Shown here: one piece after another, positions 1-7,405 of the stretch
Layout of the letters: each line of letters opens with the position of its first letter
Numbering within the stretch: position 1 is the stretch's first letter
Assembly: GCA_019113665.1 (NCBI GenBank)
Contig: DXGW01000095.1
Location: 1-8,894, forward strand
Direction: 5' to 3'
Length of the DNA: 8,894 nt
DNA from: Candidatus Alistipes excrementipullorum
Lineage (GTDB): Bacteria; Bacteroidota; Bacteroidia; Bacteroidales; Rikenellaceae
Position numbers and translations under genes: made by a program
The notes under the pieces: generated by a model
Told to the model about the DNA's origin: nothing
Databases searched by the model: none
What the model saw: the letters and a program-made list of their open reading frames with translations, nothing else

Positions 1-830
1 TCTTCGGGAGCGGCGTCCTCGAGAATGAAGAAGTCGCGGTAAGCACCCAGCCCGGTCGAGTTTTTCTTGTAGACCGAATATTTGTTCTGGGCGATTATGA
101 GACCGGCGGCATCGGCGGCCTGTTCGAGGAACCACTGTGCCGAGATGGTCTCGCCGTCGACGGTTTCGTCCTCGATGCCGTGATACTTGCGGAAGGTACC
201 CTCGAAGAGAGCCGCACGCGACTTGAGTGCGAGGGCGGCGTTTTTCGAGAGACGGTAAGTGGCGTCCGAAGGCCATTCGTCGGGCAGTTTGTTGTAGGCG
301 TCGTCGAGGTCCTTGATGACCTTGTACATGACGTATCCGCGCGAGTCGCGGGGTTTCTTGAGCGAAGTCCAGTCCGTATCCGAGATCACGTAGTCGTAGT
401 ATGGCACGCCGCCGTACTTCTTGACCTTCTCGAAGTAGAACCATGCGCGGAAGAAGTGGGCCACGCCTTCATACTTTTCGCGGACGGCGTCGTCGGCGCA
501 GTTCTGGTCGTATTCGAACTGGAGGTTGATCCAGCGGAGGTATTGCCATGCACCCGTTCCCCAGTTTTCGTCTTCGGGGGTGCGGGTACCCTTAGCCACG
601 TCTGTCAGGGACGAGCCCACGCAGTCATCGGCATAGTATCGGAGCAGGTCTTCGGGTGCCGGGAACTGGTTGTAGTATCGGTTCGACCAGAGTTCCAGTT
701 CGGTGTCGTTCGAGAAGAACGATCCCGGCGAGAGGTCGGTTTCGGGTTCTTTCGTCAGGAAGTCCTCGCACGAAGTCATCGTGGCGACCACCGAAAGGGC
801 AGCGAATATCGTATATAATGTTTTTTTCAT
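1..830 (-). CDS. SusD/RagB-family nutrient-binding outer-membrane lipoprotein, partial (C-terminus beyond left edge)
   Basis: This is the N-terminal 276 residues of a SusD-like protein, read from an ATG at 830 down to the window edge with no stop. The first 20 residues form a lipoprotein signal peptide ending in the lipobox M-T-S-C, with the acylated Cys at residue 21. Acidic residues (E22, D23) follow the Cys, as is common in surface-exported Bacteroidetes lipoproteins. The family's core signature is visible at about residues 125-146 (HFFRAWFYFEKVKKYGGVPYYD), followed by helices at about 165-183 and 196-215 that fit the TPR-like SusD fold. SusD proteins are typically about 500-600 residues, so roughly half is present. 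By family knowledge it sits on the cell surface as a lid on its SusC partner and binds the ligand. Its start lies 19 bases after the susC stop, so the two are surely cotranscribed. The substrate cannot be told from sequence. Confidence 0.95.
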   Translation of the reverse strand, partial: MKKTLYTIFAALSVVATMTSCEDFLTKEPETDLSPGSFFSNDTELELWSNRYYNQFPAPEDLLRYYADDCVGSSLTDVAKGTRTPEDENWGTGAWQYLRWINLQFEYDQNCADDAVREKYEGVAHFFRAWFYFEKVKKYGGVPYYDYVISDTDWTSLKKPRDSRGYVMYKVIKDLDDAYNKLPDEWPSDATYRLSKNAALALKSRAALFEGTFRKYHGIEDETVDGETISAQWFLEQAADAAGLIIAQNKYSVYKKNSTGLGAYRDFFILEDAAPE

Positions 831-849
831 GGTATTTCTCACTTAAAGT

Positions 850-3800
850 TTAGAACGTAATGTCCACGCCGACGGAGAATGTCCGCGAGTAGGGATACAG
901 ACAGTCGTCGCTTGCGCCCGTAACGGCAACTTCGGGGTCGACGGTCTTGCAGTACTTCTTCAGGGGCGACCAGTATGCGAGGTTCTCGCCCGAGAGGTAG
1001 ATGCGGAGTTTTTCGATACCGCGCTTGATGGGGAGCGTGTATCCGAGCGTGATGTTCTTCAGTCGCAGGTATCGGGCGTTCTGGAGGTAGCGGTCGGTCT
1101 TGACGCCGAGAGCACCCGTGCTGTTGGCCTGATACGTACGGTGACGCGGGAAGTAAGCGTTGCGGTTGTCCTCGGTCCATGTGTTCTCGGGGAAGTCCGA
1201 GGCGATGAACGACGTACGGGCATACTGGTACGTGTTCCAGAAGTAAGCGCAGGTCTTTGCCGGCATCCAGTCGATCTGGCCCACGCCCTGGAAGAAGATC
1301 GAGAAGTCGATGCCGTTCCAGTTGAGGTGTCCGCGGAACGAGTATGTGTATCGCGGCAGTTCGTTACCGATGATCTCCATGTCGCCCGGATCAGCAACCG
1401 TACCGGCGCCGTTGTTTATGGCTTTGTCGCCGTCGATGTCGATGAACCGCACGTCACCGGCCATCAGCTTGTTGTAGGGAGCGGCGCACTTGTATACTTC
1501 GCCGTTTACGGCCGTGTCGTTGATGGCGTTCTGGTAACGCGAGGCTTCCTCGTCGGTCTTGAAGAGGCCGGCCACGCGGTAACCCCATAATTCACCGAGG
1601 GTCATTCCCTCGTAGTAGTCCGAGATGAGTTTGTCGGGGTTGTTGTATTTGGTTATGGTTGTCTTGTAGTCGCCGAGCGATGCGCTTACGCCGTAGGTCA
1701 TCGGTTTGCCGCCCACGAGCTGCGAATCCTGCCACGAGAGCGATATTTCGTAACCTTTGGTGCGGAGGTCGGCGGCGTTGGACTTCGGCGAGGCTGCGCC
1801 GTAGACGTCGGGCAGCGTCAGCGAAGTGGTGAGCATGTTCTTGGTATCGCGGATATAGAAGTCGGCCGAGAGATTGAGCCTGTTGTTGAAGAATCCGAAG
1901 TCGAAACCGAGGTTATAGGTTATGACCGTCTCCCACGTAAGGCCGTCGGTGATCGGGGCCGAGATCGAGGCGTAGTTTGCCTTGTTGATACCGTCGAACG
2001 TGTAGCTCATCTGACCTGTCGAGATCTTGTCGAAGTAGTAGTAGTTCGACACCTGCTGGTTTCCGAGCGAACCGTACGAGAAACGCACCTTTGCGTTGTT
2101 CCAGTAGCGGTTCAGGGCCGAGTCTTTCCAGAATGGCTCTTCGGATATTCGCCAGCCGGCCGATGCCGACGGGAAGAGACCCCAGCGGTGTCCGGGAGCG
2201 AAGCGCGACGAGCCGTCGTAGCGGCCCGAGACTTCGAGCAGGTACTTGCCCTTGTAGTCGTAGTTCACGCGGGCGAAGAAGCCGAGCGTACGGTAAGCCG
2301 AATTGGTCTCGATGGCGCGTTCGATTTCGCCCTGGGCCATGTTTATGAATCCGAGGTTTTCGCTGAGCGAACCCTTCTGGCGTACCGAGAGGGTCGACTG
2401 CCTGTAATCCTCGAAGTTGCTTCCGAGGGTTGCGGCGAAGTTGTGGTCGCCCCACGAGTGGTCATACTGGAAGTAGGCGTTTGCCACGTGGCCGTTGTAG
2501 TAGAAGCGGTCCTCCTGATAGAAGTCGTAGATCGAGCCGTTGGTGAAGCTGCCGTTCGAGAGTCCGTTGCCCACGTACATTCGCTTGTTGACGTTGTCGT
2601 ATGCGTTGGCCGTCGGGAGCGAGCGGTATGTGCCCAGACGGTCGCGGCGGCGGTAGGTGTAGTCTGCTATGAGCTTGAGGTCCTTGTTGGAGGTGATGTC
2701 GAATGTCAGACGGTTCGACACGATCCAGTAGTTGTTCTTGCGGGCGTTCTTGTTGCGGCCGTCCATGAAGACGCCGGCACGTCCCGAACCGAGTGGCGAC
2801 GTTGCGTCGGCCATGAATCCCGGCACCATGTTCACCGTGCCGTCGGGGTTGAACGGTACGTAGGTCGGGGAGATGTTCTGGGTGACGTTCCAGAGGATAC
2901 CCGACGACACGAGGTCTTCGGAACCGTCCTGTTCCCAGTAACCGCCGTAGGAGTAGTCCTGCGATTCGAGGCTTATGTTGCCCGAGTAGGTGAGCCACTT
3001 GGTCACCTTGGCGTTGACCTTCGAGCGCAGCGAGTAGCTGTTGTATGTATCGGCGGCACCGCCGTTGAACAGACCTTCGCGGTAGAGGTAGCGGCCGCTG
3101 ACGTAGTAGTCGACCTTCTCGTTTCCGCCCGATATCGAGATGTTGTGCTCGGTTTCGGAGCGGTGGCGCTTGAAGAAGTAGTCATACCAGTCGAAGTTGC
3201 CAAGGTAGACATATTCATATTTACCCGTTTCGTCCTTTACGACCCAGGGGCGGTCGGGATTTTCGGTCTTGTCGTTTCGGCGCTCATAGAGCATGGCCAT
3301 CTGCTCGTCGGTGTATGTCCATGCGTTGTGTCCGCGGTATGCGTTGTAGAACTCGTTTGTGAAGGTTATGTAGTCGTATCCCGAAGTTACGAAGTCGGTC
3401 GACGTGGTGTTCCACGACACGCCGTAACGGCCCGTATAGTTGACCTTGAGTTTGCCTTCCGAACCGCTCTTGGTGGTGATCAGCACGACGCCGGCCGAAG
3501 CCTTGGCACCGTAGATCGAGCAGGCCGATGCGTCCTTGAGGATCGAGACCGATTCGATGTCGTTGGGGTTTACCTGCGAGAGGTCCGCCTCGACGCCGTC
3601 GACCAGAATGAGCGGGTCGCCGCTGTTGAGCGAAACCGAACCGCGGATCGATATCGAGTAGTTCTTGCTCTCGATCGAACCGCTGCCCATCGTGAGCAGC
3701 AGCGAGGGGTCGGCACCCTGCAGTGCGCCTGCGGCATTTGTTACGGGGCGGTTGTTGAGGTCCTTGCCGTCGATCACGCCCACGGCGCCCGTGACGTTGA

Positions 3801-4431
3801 CCTTCTTCTGCGAGCCGTAACCCACGACTACCACCTCGTCGATGCCCGTGGCTGCCTCACGCAGTATGACGTTCTGCGTGGAGTAGGTTGCCACGTTGAC
3901 TTTCGAGTCGTTGTAGCCGATGAACGAGACGGTCAGCACGGCGGGGAGTTCGACGTTGCTCAATATGAACTCGCCGTCGATGTTTGTTGTGGTTCCGATG
4001 AGAGTTCCGTCCACGGTGACGCTTGCGCCGTAGACCGGTTCTCCCTTGATGTCCTTGACGGCGCCCTTGATGACGGGCGGCTGTTCATCTTTTTTGGGCG
4101 ACTGGGCTGCTGTCTGGGCCTTGACGACCGAGACGTTTCGTCCGTTGATGGTGTAGGCGACCTTCTGTCCTGCGAAAATCTTGTCGAGGACCTCTTCGAT
4201 CGTCGCGTTCCTGACTGATACGTTCACCTGACGCATCATGTCGATGCCGTCGGACTGGATAACTACCGAGTAGTTCTCCTGTTGGTTCAGGGCCGCGACA
4301 GCCTCTTTTACCGTTACGTTTGAGAGTTGCAGGTTGATGTTCTGTGCCGCGCCTTTCAGCGGGAGCATGAGCACCACGGCAAAGAGCAACAATGCAACGG
4401 ACCGTAATGGCCGGTGTAAAGTTTTCTTCAT
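850..4431 (-). CDS. SusC/RagA-family TonB-dependent outer-membrane transporter with N-terminal STN domain
   Basis: A complete 1193-residue SusC-like transporter. A signal peptide covers about residues 1-29 (basic start, hydrophobic core, then KGAAQ). An STN (secretin/TonB N-terminus) domain follows at about 31-105. A carboxypeptidase-D regulatory-like beta-sandwich spans about 120-190 (IKGAVKDIKGEPVYGASVTV... GTTTNIDGEF). A TonB-box-like DEVVVVGYG lies at 198-206. The plug spans about 210-322 and includes the family motif SIYGAKASAGVVLITTKSG. The rest is a beta-barrel with many Tyr/Trp-rich strands, ending in aromatic Phe (VGVDITF). The protein is longer than STN-less SusC proteins because of the signalling domain. 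By family knowledge it imports a ligand across the outer membrane using TonB energy, and the STN domain signals to a FecR-type anti-sigma factor. Exactly such a gene ends only 36 bases upstream. susD follows after 19 bases. The ligand is unknown. Confidence 0.96.
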   Translation of the reverse strand: MKKTLHRPLRSVALLLFAVVLMLPLKGAAQNINLQLSNVTVKEAVAALNQQENYSVVIQSDGIDMMRQVNVSVRNATIEEVLDKIFAGQKVAYTINGRNVSVVKAQTAAQSPKKDEQPPVIKGAVKDIKGEPVYGASVTVDGTLIGTTTNIDGEFILSNVELPAVLTVSFIGYNDSKVNVATYSTQNVILREAATGIDEVVVVGYGSQKKVNVTGAVGVIDGKDLNNRPVTNAAGALQGADPSLLLTMGSGSIESKNYSISIRGSVSLNSGDPLILVDGVEADLSQVNPNDIESVSILKDASACSIYGAKASAGVVLITTKSGSEGKLKVNYTGRYGVSWNTTSTDFVTSGYDYITFTNEFYNAYRGHNAWTYTDEQMAMLYERRNDKTENPDRPWVVKDETGKYEYVYLGNFDWYDYFFKRHRSETEHNISISGGNEKVDYYVSGRYLYREGLFNGGAADTYNSYSLRSKVNAKVTKWLTYSGNISLESQDYSYGGYWEQDGSEDLVSSGILWNVTQNISPTYVPFNPDGTVNMVPGFMADATSPLGSGRAGVFMDGRNKNARKNNYWIVSNRLTFDITSNKDLKLIADYTYRRRDRLGTYRSLPTANAYDNVNKRMYVGNGLSNGSFTNGSIYDFYQEDRFYYNGHVANAYFQYDHSWGDHNFAATLGSNFEDYRQSTLSVRQKGSLSENLGFINMAQGEIERAIETNSAYRTLGFFARVNYDYKGKYLLEVSGRYDGSSRFAPGHRWGLFPSASAGWRISEEPFWKDSALNRYWNNAKVRFSYGSLGNQQVSNYYYFDKISTGQMSYTFDGINKANYASISAPITDGLTWETVITYNLGFDFGFFNNRLNLSADFYIRDTKNMLTTSLTLPDVYGAASPKSNAADLRTKGYEISLSWQDSQLVGGKPMTYGVSASLGDYKTTITKYNNPDKLISDYYEGMTLGELWGYRVAGLFKTDEEASRYQNAINDTAVNGEVYKCAAPYNKLMAGDVRFIDIDGDKAINNGAGTVADPGDMEIIGNELPRYTYSFRGHLNWNGIDFSIFFQGVGQIDWMPAKTCAYFWNTYQYARTSFIASDFPENTWTEDNRNAYFPRHRTYQANSTGALGVKTDRYLQNARYLRLKNITLGYTLPIKRGIEKLRIYLSGENLAYWSPLKKYCKTVDPEVAVTGASDDCLYPYSRTFSVGVDITF

Positions 4432-4467
4432 AGGTTTTTGATTTTAGTTAGGTTTTGCGGTTTCAGA

Positions 4468-5454
4468 TCATTTTTTGCTGATATATATTATGTTGTCACG
4501 TTCGTCGATCCGTATGGATTTGTTCATCTTGAATGTTTCGAGCACGTCTTCGAGCGTACGGTCGTTCGAGAGGAAGACGTGGAACTTGAGCGACAGCAGT
4601 TTGGGATCGGTTATGACGATCTGCCGGTTGAAGCGTCGCGAGAGTTGCGTGGTGATGTTGTCGAGCGATTCGTTGAAGAAGTATATGCTGCCGTCGTGGG
4701 CCCACGAGTGGTAGTTTTCGGGCAGGAACCGGCTGCGTTCGATCTGTCCCGAACGGCGGTCGAAACGGACCATGTCGCTGGGGCTCATCAGGATTTCGCC
4801 CGAATATTTGGGGCTGTCGATATCGAAGCTGACGCTTCCCTCGACCAGCATGAGTTCGATGTCGTCGTCATCGTTGTAGGCCCTGAGGCCGAATGTCGTG
4901 CCGAGGACACGGACATTGGCGTCGCTTGTCGATATGATGAAGGGGTGGCGGGGGTCATGCGCGACTTTGGCGAAGACTTCGCCGTCGATGAAGACCTTGC
5001 GTTCCCTGCCGGTGAAGGTTGCGGGGTAGATTATCCGAGTTCCGGCGCCGAGCCATAGTTGGGTGCCGTCGCCGAGGGCGAGCTGCCGGCGTTCGCCGCA
5101 GGGTACTGTCACCTGCACCCACTCCGACTGCGAGGTGCGCACGTCGTGGACGTAGAGCATCGAGAGGGCTACGGTTATGAGCGGGGCTATGATTGCGGCG
5201 GCTATTGCCCAGCGCAGGGCCGAGGGTATGCGTATGCCCACGCGCTGTTCGCCGAAGAGGCGTTCGTTTGTCTTCTTGAGGGCCTGTTCGGTGTGTTCGG
5301 AGAAGCTTTCGGTCTGTTCCCACAGTTCGGCGAGGGCCTCGTTTTTCTCCTGCGCGTCCGTCGGCGACGAGAGCCAGCGGGTGAAGAGTTTGCGTATCGA
5401 CAGCGGCTGGTCGTTGCGGGCGAACGACTCGATTATGCGTTTGTGCTTGGTCAT
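4468..5454 (-). CDS. FecR-family anti-sigma factor (inner-membrane sensor)
   Basis: A complete 328-residue FecR-like protein. The cytoplasmic N-terminal part (about 1-78) is charged and helical and would hold the ECF sigma factor. A single membrane segment lies at about 81-102 (RWAIAAAIIAPLITVALSML). The periplasmic FecR domain runs about 112-212, with typical VPCGERRQLALGDGTQLWL, the FTGRERKVFIDGEVFAKVAHD block, and VLGTTFGLRAY. A C-terminal DUF4974-like domain at about 255-326 (SIYFFNESLDNITTQLSRRF... TLEDVLETF) resembles STN in fold and is where the SusC STN signal is expected to be received. The gene follows the sigma factor after 63 bases and precedes susC by 36 bases, the standard order for this signalling triad. 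No truncation is seen. Function is assigned by family; the direct partner pairing is inferred from adjacency. Confidence 0.95.
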   Translation of the reverse strand: MTKHKRIIESFARNDQPLSIRKLFTRWLSSPTDAQEKNEALAELWEQTESFSEHTEQALKKTNERLFGEQRVGIRIPSALRWAIAAAIIAPLITVALSMLYVHDVRTSQSEWVQVTVPCGERRQLALGDGTQLWLGAGTRIIYPATFTGRERKVFIDGEVFAKVAHDPRHPFIISTSDANVRVLGTTFGLRAYNDDDDIELMLVEGSVSFDIDSPKYSGEILMSPSDMVRFDRRSGQIERSRFLPENYHSWAHDGSIYFFNESLDNITTQLSRRFNRQIVITDPKLLSLKFHVFLSNDRTLEDVLETFKMNKSIRIDERDNIIYISKK

Positions 5455-5517
5455 ATGCTCGGCTTTTACTTATAAGACGCAAAAAAGAGCCGTTGCACCC
5501 AAGCGTTTTGCGGATTT
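5455..5517 (-). promoter_or_regulatory. fecR leader with two overlapping possible hairpins
   Basis: The 63-base gap between the sigma-factor stop and the fecR ATG holds two inverted repeats that share one T-run (as read on the minus strand). The first is CGCAAAA paired with TTTTGCG (plus coordinates 5506-5512 and 5478-5484, about 21-base loop). The second pairs a GGCT-C-TTT arm (5491-5484, one-base bulge) with AAAAGCC (5467-5461), just above the fecR start. Only one could form at a time. A role in setting the fecR/sigma ratio is speculation; chance pairing is possible because the arms are A/T-rich. Confidence 0.25.
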
Positions 5518-6072
5518 TTATCTGACGAGCATGAAAAGCACTATTGCGCCGATGATTTTCTGCAGGTCGTGCGTTGCCAGGTTGATGTGGTTTTCGACTG
5601 TTTTCTTCGATATTCCGAGCCTTTTGGCTATTTCGTCGTTCGACAGGCCCTCGAACCGGCTCATCGAGAAGATCTGCCGGCGACGTTCGGGGAAATTCTC
5701 CACGGCCATCTTTATCATCAGCTCCTTTTCGATGGCGAAGTACTGTTCGTCGGTGAGTTCGCCCTGCGGTTCGTCCGATAGTTCGAGCGGCACGTTGTAG
5801 GTGTGTATCCGCCTCATGTGGTCGATGGCGGCGTTGCGGGCGATGGTGTAGATGTAGCTGTTGAGCGACCGTACTTCGCTCAGCGCATGGCGTGAGTTCC
5901 AGAGATTTACGAATACGTCCTGGGCTATGTCCTCGGCCACGGACTGCGACTTGATGAGCGAGCGTATGAAGTTGCTCACGCGTCCGTAGTATTGTCTGAA
6001 GACTTCGTCGAAAGCCTTGTGGCTTCCGCGGCTGATCTGCTCGGCGAGATTTGTAAGGTACGGGTCGTTCAT
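5518..6072 (-). CDS. ECF-type RNA polymerase sigma factor (Bacteroidetes FecI-like group)
   Basis: A complete 184-residue ECF sigma factor, usual length for the group. Region 2 is at about residues 20-90 (FDEVFRQYYGRVSNFI, then AEDIAQDVFVNLW and LNSYIYTIARNAAIDHMRR). Region 4 is at about 122-172, with the helix-turn-helix SNDEIAKRLGISKKTVENHI at 144-163. Regions 1.1 and 3 are absent, as expected of ECF factors. It resembles the large Bacteroides expansion family of sigma-70 factors that pair with FecR anti-sigma factors. The chosen ATG at 6072 gives a full region 2 and lies about 40 bases below the predicted start of transcription. It is the first gene of a sigma, fecR, susC, susD unit and should direct polymerase to the susC/susD genes when released by FecR. 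The protein ends in a strongly hydrophobic tail (about 172-183). Confidence 0.95.
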   Translation of the reverse strand: MNDPYLTNLAEQISRGSHKAFDEVFRQYYGRVSNFIRSLIKSQSVAEDIAQDVFVNLWNSRHALSEVRSLNSYIYTIARNAAIDHMRRIHTYNVPLELSDEPQGELTDEQYFAIEKELMIKMAVENFPERRRQIFSMSRFEGLSNDEIAKRLGISKKTVENHINLATHDLQKIIGAIVLFMLVR

Positions 6073-6117
6073 GTGTTTCGAGGTTCTTCGTTAGGGAAAT
6101 CGTGGCCGGCTGTTTTA

Positions 6118-6149
6118 CAAATGTACAAAAAAGAGGGTGTACGGGCAAA
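6118..6149 (-). promoter_or_regulatory. Bacteroidetes housekeeping-type promoter for the sigma-factor operon
   Basis: On the minus strand TTTG (6149-6146) is followed by a 20-base spacer and TACATTTG (6125-6118). This matches the Bacteroidetes primary-sigma consensus of a -33 TTTG and a -7 TAnnTTTG with about 19-21 bases between. Transcription would begin near 6110-6114, leaving a leader of about 40 bases before the sigma-factor ATG at 6072. The leader has no Shine-Dalgarno sequence but contains purine-rich GAAGAA, which is normal for the phylum. The surrounding A-rich patch stands out from the GC-rich neighbourhood. Confidence 0.75.
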
Positions 6150-6315
6150 TTAAAAAAACGAAAGTTTTCGCCGGCGGCTTTCCCGGACTCTCTTCGCATG
6201 TTGCGGTTTCATGGTCCGGACCTGCGTGCGAAGCCTGTACGGAAGAGTTTTTTGTCCGAAAATATTTACGGTCCTTGTCGGTTCGGGCGGAGCCGGCCGT
6301 CCGAGGCTTTGCATG

Positions 6316-6355
6316 CGAAAAGCGACAGCCGCACGGTCTCTGTTCCGTGCGGCTG
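6316..6355 (-). terminator. Intrinsic terminator after the DeoR-family gene
   Basis: A perfect 11-base-pair GC-rich stem, CAGCCGCACGG (6326-6336) and CCGTGCGGCTG (6345-6355), encloses an 8-base loop. Read on the minus strand it starts about 41 bases after the deoR stop and is followed by TCGCTTTTCG, a short T-rich tail. The stem is strong while the T-run is modest, so some readthrough is conceivable. It separates deoR from the sigma-factor operon, which has its own promoter below it. Confidence 0.7.
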
Positions 6356-6396
6356 CCATGTCCGTATGCTGTTGCGTGCGGTTGCCCGCCGATGCG

Positions 6397-7173
6397 TTAT
6401 TCCGCTATTATGAGTTCGACGCCGGCCTCTTCCACCAGTTTGCGCATTTGCGGTGCTATGCCCTTGTCGGTAATGATGATGTCGACCTCGTCGAGCGAGT
6501 TGATGCGTCCGAAACCGTGCTGTCCGAATTTCGACGAGTCGGCCAGGACGACGGTCTTCGATGCCACGTCCATCATCTTGCGCGAGAGCAGAGCCTCCTC
6601 GATCGTCGATGTCGTGATTCCGTAGTCGGGGTCTATTCCGTCGACTCCGAGGAAGAATTTCGAGCATACCATGTTGGTGAGCGAGATGGCGGCACCTTCG
6701 CCGAGCGTTGCGCACGATTTCTTGTGGATTTTGCCTCCGAGCTGTTCCACGCGCACGTTTTCGAGTTCATTGAGCAGCACCGAGACCTTCAGGAACGGGG
6801 TTACGACGTTGAGCGAGCGTTGCGGCTGGTTGTTGTGGATCTCCTCGGCGAGGGCATATGTCGTCGAGCCGGCCGAGAACATGATCGAGTCGTTGTCTTC
6901 GATCATTTCAGCAGCGCGTTTTGCTATGAGGTTTTTTGCTTCGCGGTTCAGGCTGCTTTTCAGGTTGAGGTCTCGATCGGCCACATGAGGGTTGGCAGGC
7001 CGGGCGCTGCCGTGAACCTTATACAGCAGTCCGCGACTTTCGAGTATCTTGACGTCCTTGCGTATTGTGACTTTCGTGACCTTGAGTTCGTCGGCGACAT
7101 CGGCTATACGGATAAAACCGTATTTTTCAAGGCTGTCAAGAATGTACTTGTGTCTTTCGGCAATGCTTAACAT
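6397..7173 (-). CDS. DeoR/GlpR-family transcriptional regulator of sugar metabolism
   Basis: A complete 258-residue regulator. The N-terminal winged helix-turn-helix covers about residues 5-57. The recognition helix region is VTKVTIRKDVKILESRGLLYKVHGSA, very close to the family pattern (usually TIRRDL...GLL.RVHGGA). The C-terminal DeoR sensor domain spans about 75-235 and has an SAGSTTYALAEE loop at 100-111, an LGVDGID segment at 175-181, and ADSSKFG at 211-217; these positions usually bind a phosphorylated sugar. By family knowledge it is a repressor released by a phosphosugar. Its target is not evident: no sugar kinase, transporter or aldolase is adjacent. Its own promoter and terminator flank it, so it appears monocistronic. 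It is not obviously linked in function to the SusC/SusD module beyond lying just upstream. Confidence 0.93.
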   Translation of the reverse strand: MLSIAERHKYILDSLEKYGFIRIADVADELKVTKVTIRKDVKILESRGLLYKVHGSARPANPHVADRDLNLKSSLNREAKNLIAKRAAEMIEDNDSIMFSAGSTTYALAEEIHNNQPQRSLNVVTPFLKVSVLLNELENVRVEQLGGKIHKKSCATLGEGAAISLTNMVCSKFFLGVDGIDPDYGITTSTIEEALLSRKMMDVASKTVVLADSSKFGQHGFGRINSLDEVDIIITDKGIAPQMRKLVEEAGVELIIAE

Positions 7174-7199
7174 AAGATGTCTGATTTGTTTTAATATAT

Positions 7200-7230
7200 C
7201 AAATATAGGATTTATTTTCTGTTTTTCAAA
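7200..7230 (-). promoter_or_regulatory. Bacteroidetes housekeeping-type promoter for the DeoR-family gene
   Basis: On the minus strand TTTG (7230-7227), a 19-base spacer, then TATATTTG (7207-7200) match the -33 TTTG and -7 TAnnTTTG elements. The region is strikingly A/T-rich against its GC-rich surroundings. Transcription would begin near 7193-7196, giving a leader of about 20 bases before the ATG at 7173. The leader is A-rich with no Shine-Dalgarno sequence. DeoR proteins often repress their own gene, but no clear operator repeat was found here. Confidence 0.75.
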
Positions 7231-7405
7231 ACATTGTCTAATTTTTTATTGTAATGCGGGCATTGCGTCGGGAAGGTGGGCTGCATACGATACATCAACG
7301 TTGCAGTGCGCGGAATATTGCCGCAAACGCAATTTTCTTGGGAGCGGCGGGTACAATGACGGCCGCCTTGTTATCCGTTTCCGCCGAAGCGGTGCCCGGT
7401 TTGTG

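Larger units (their letters stand above)
6073..6396. other. Intergenic region between deoR and the sigma-factor operon
   Basis: This 324-base gap contains the sigma-operon leader and promoter (to about 6149) and the deoR terminator hairpin (6316-6355). The stretch between them, about 6150-6315, shows no convincing gene on either strand. It includes a perfect 10-base palindrome GGTCCGGACC at 6213-6222 and several GTCCG words (6215, 6254, 6299 and 6360), plus a distant inverted repeat TTCGCATG / CATGCGAA (6193-6200 and 6312-6319). The short reading frames that cross it lack family resemblance and run antisense into real genes. An operator or small RNA is possible but not shown. Confidence 0.6.

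Noticed and set aside
2188..4218. A 676-codon open frame on the plus strand, opposite susC
   Set aside because: It is antisense to a clear SusC protein. The genome avoids TTA, CTA and TCA codons in favour of CTG/CTC and TCG, which removes stops from the opposite strand. Its translation is low-complexity Val/Arg/Asp-rich and resembles no family.
4955..6199. A 414-codon open frame on the minus strand, overlapping the sigma factor and fecR
   Set aside because: It is a shifted frame through two well-supported genes and gives an Arg/His/Pro-rich product with no family features.
7317..7405. Hairpins downstream of corA, including a CCGC-TTCG-GCGG stem at 7381-7392
   Set aside because: The stem is only four base pairs (UUCG loop) and no T-run follows on the minus strand, so I do not call it a terminator. 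Another small stem near 7316-7335 has its T-run on the plus strand, where there is no gene to end.
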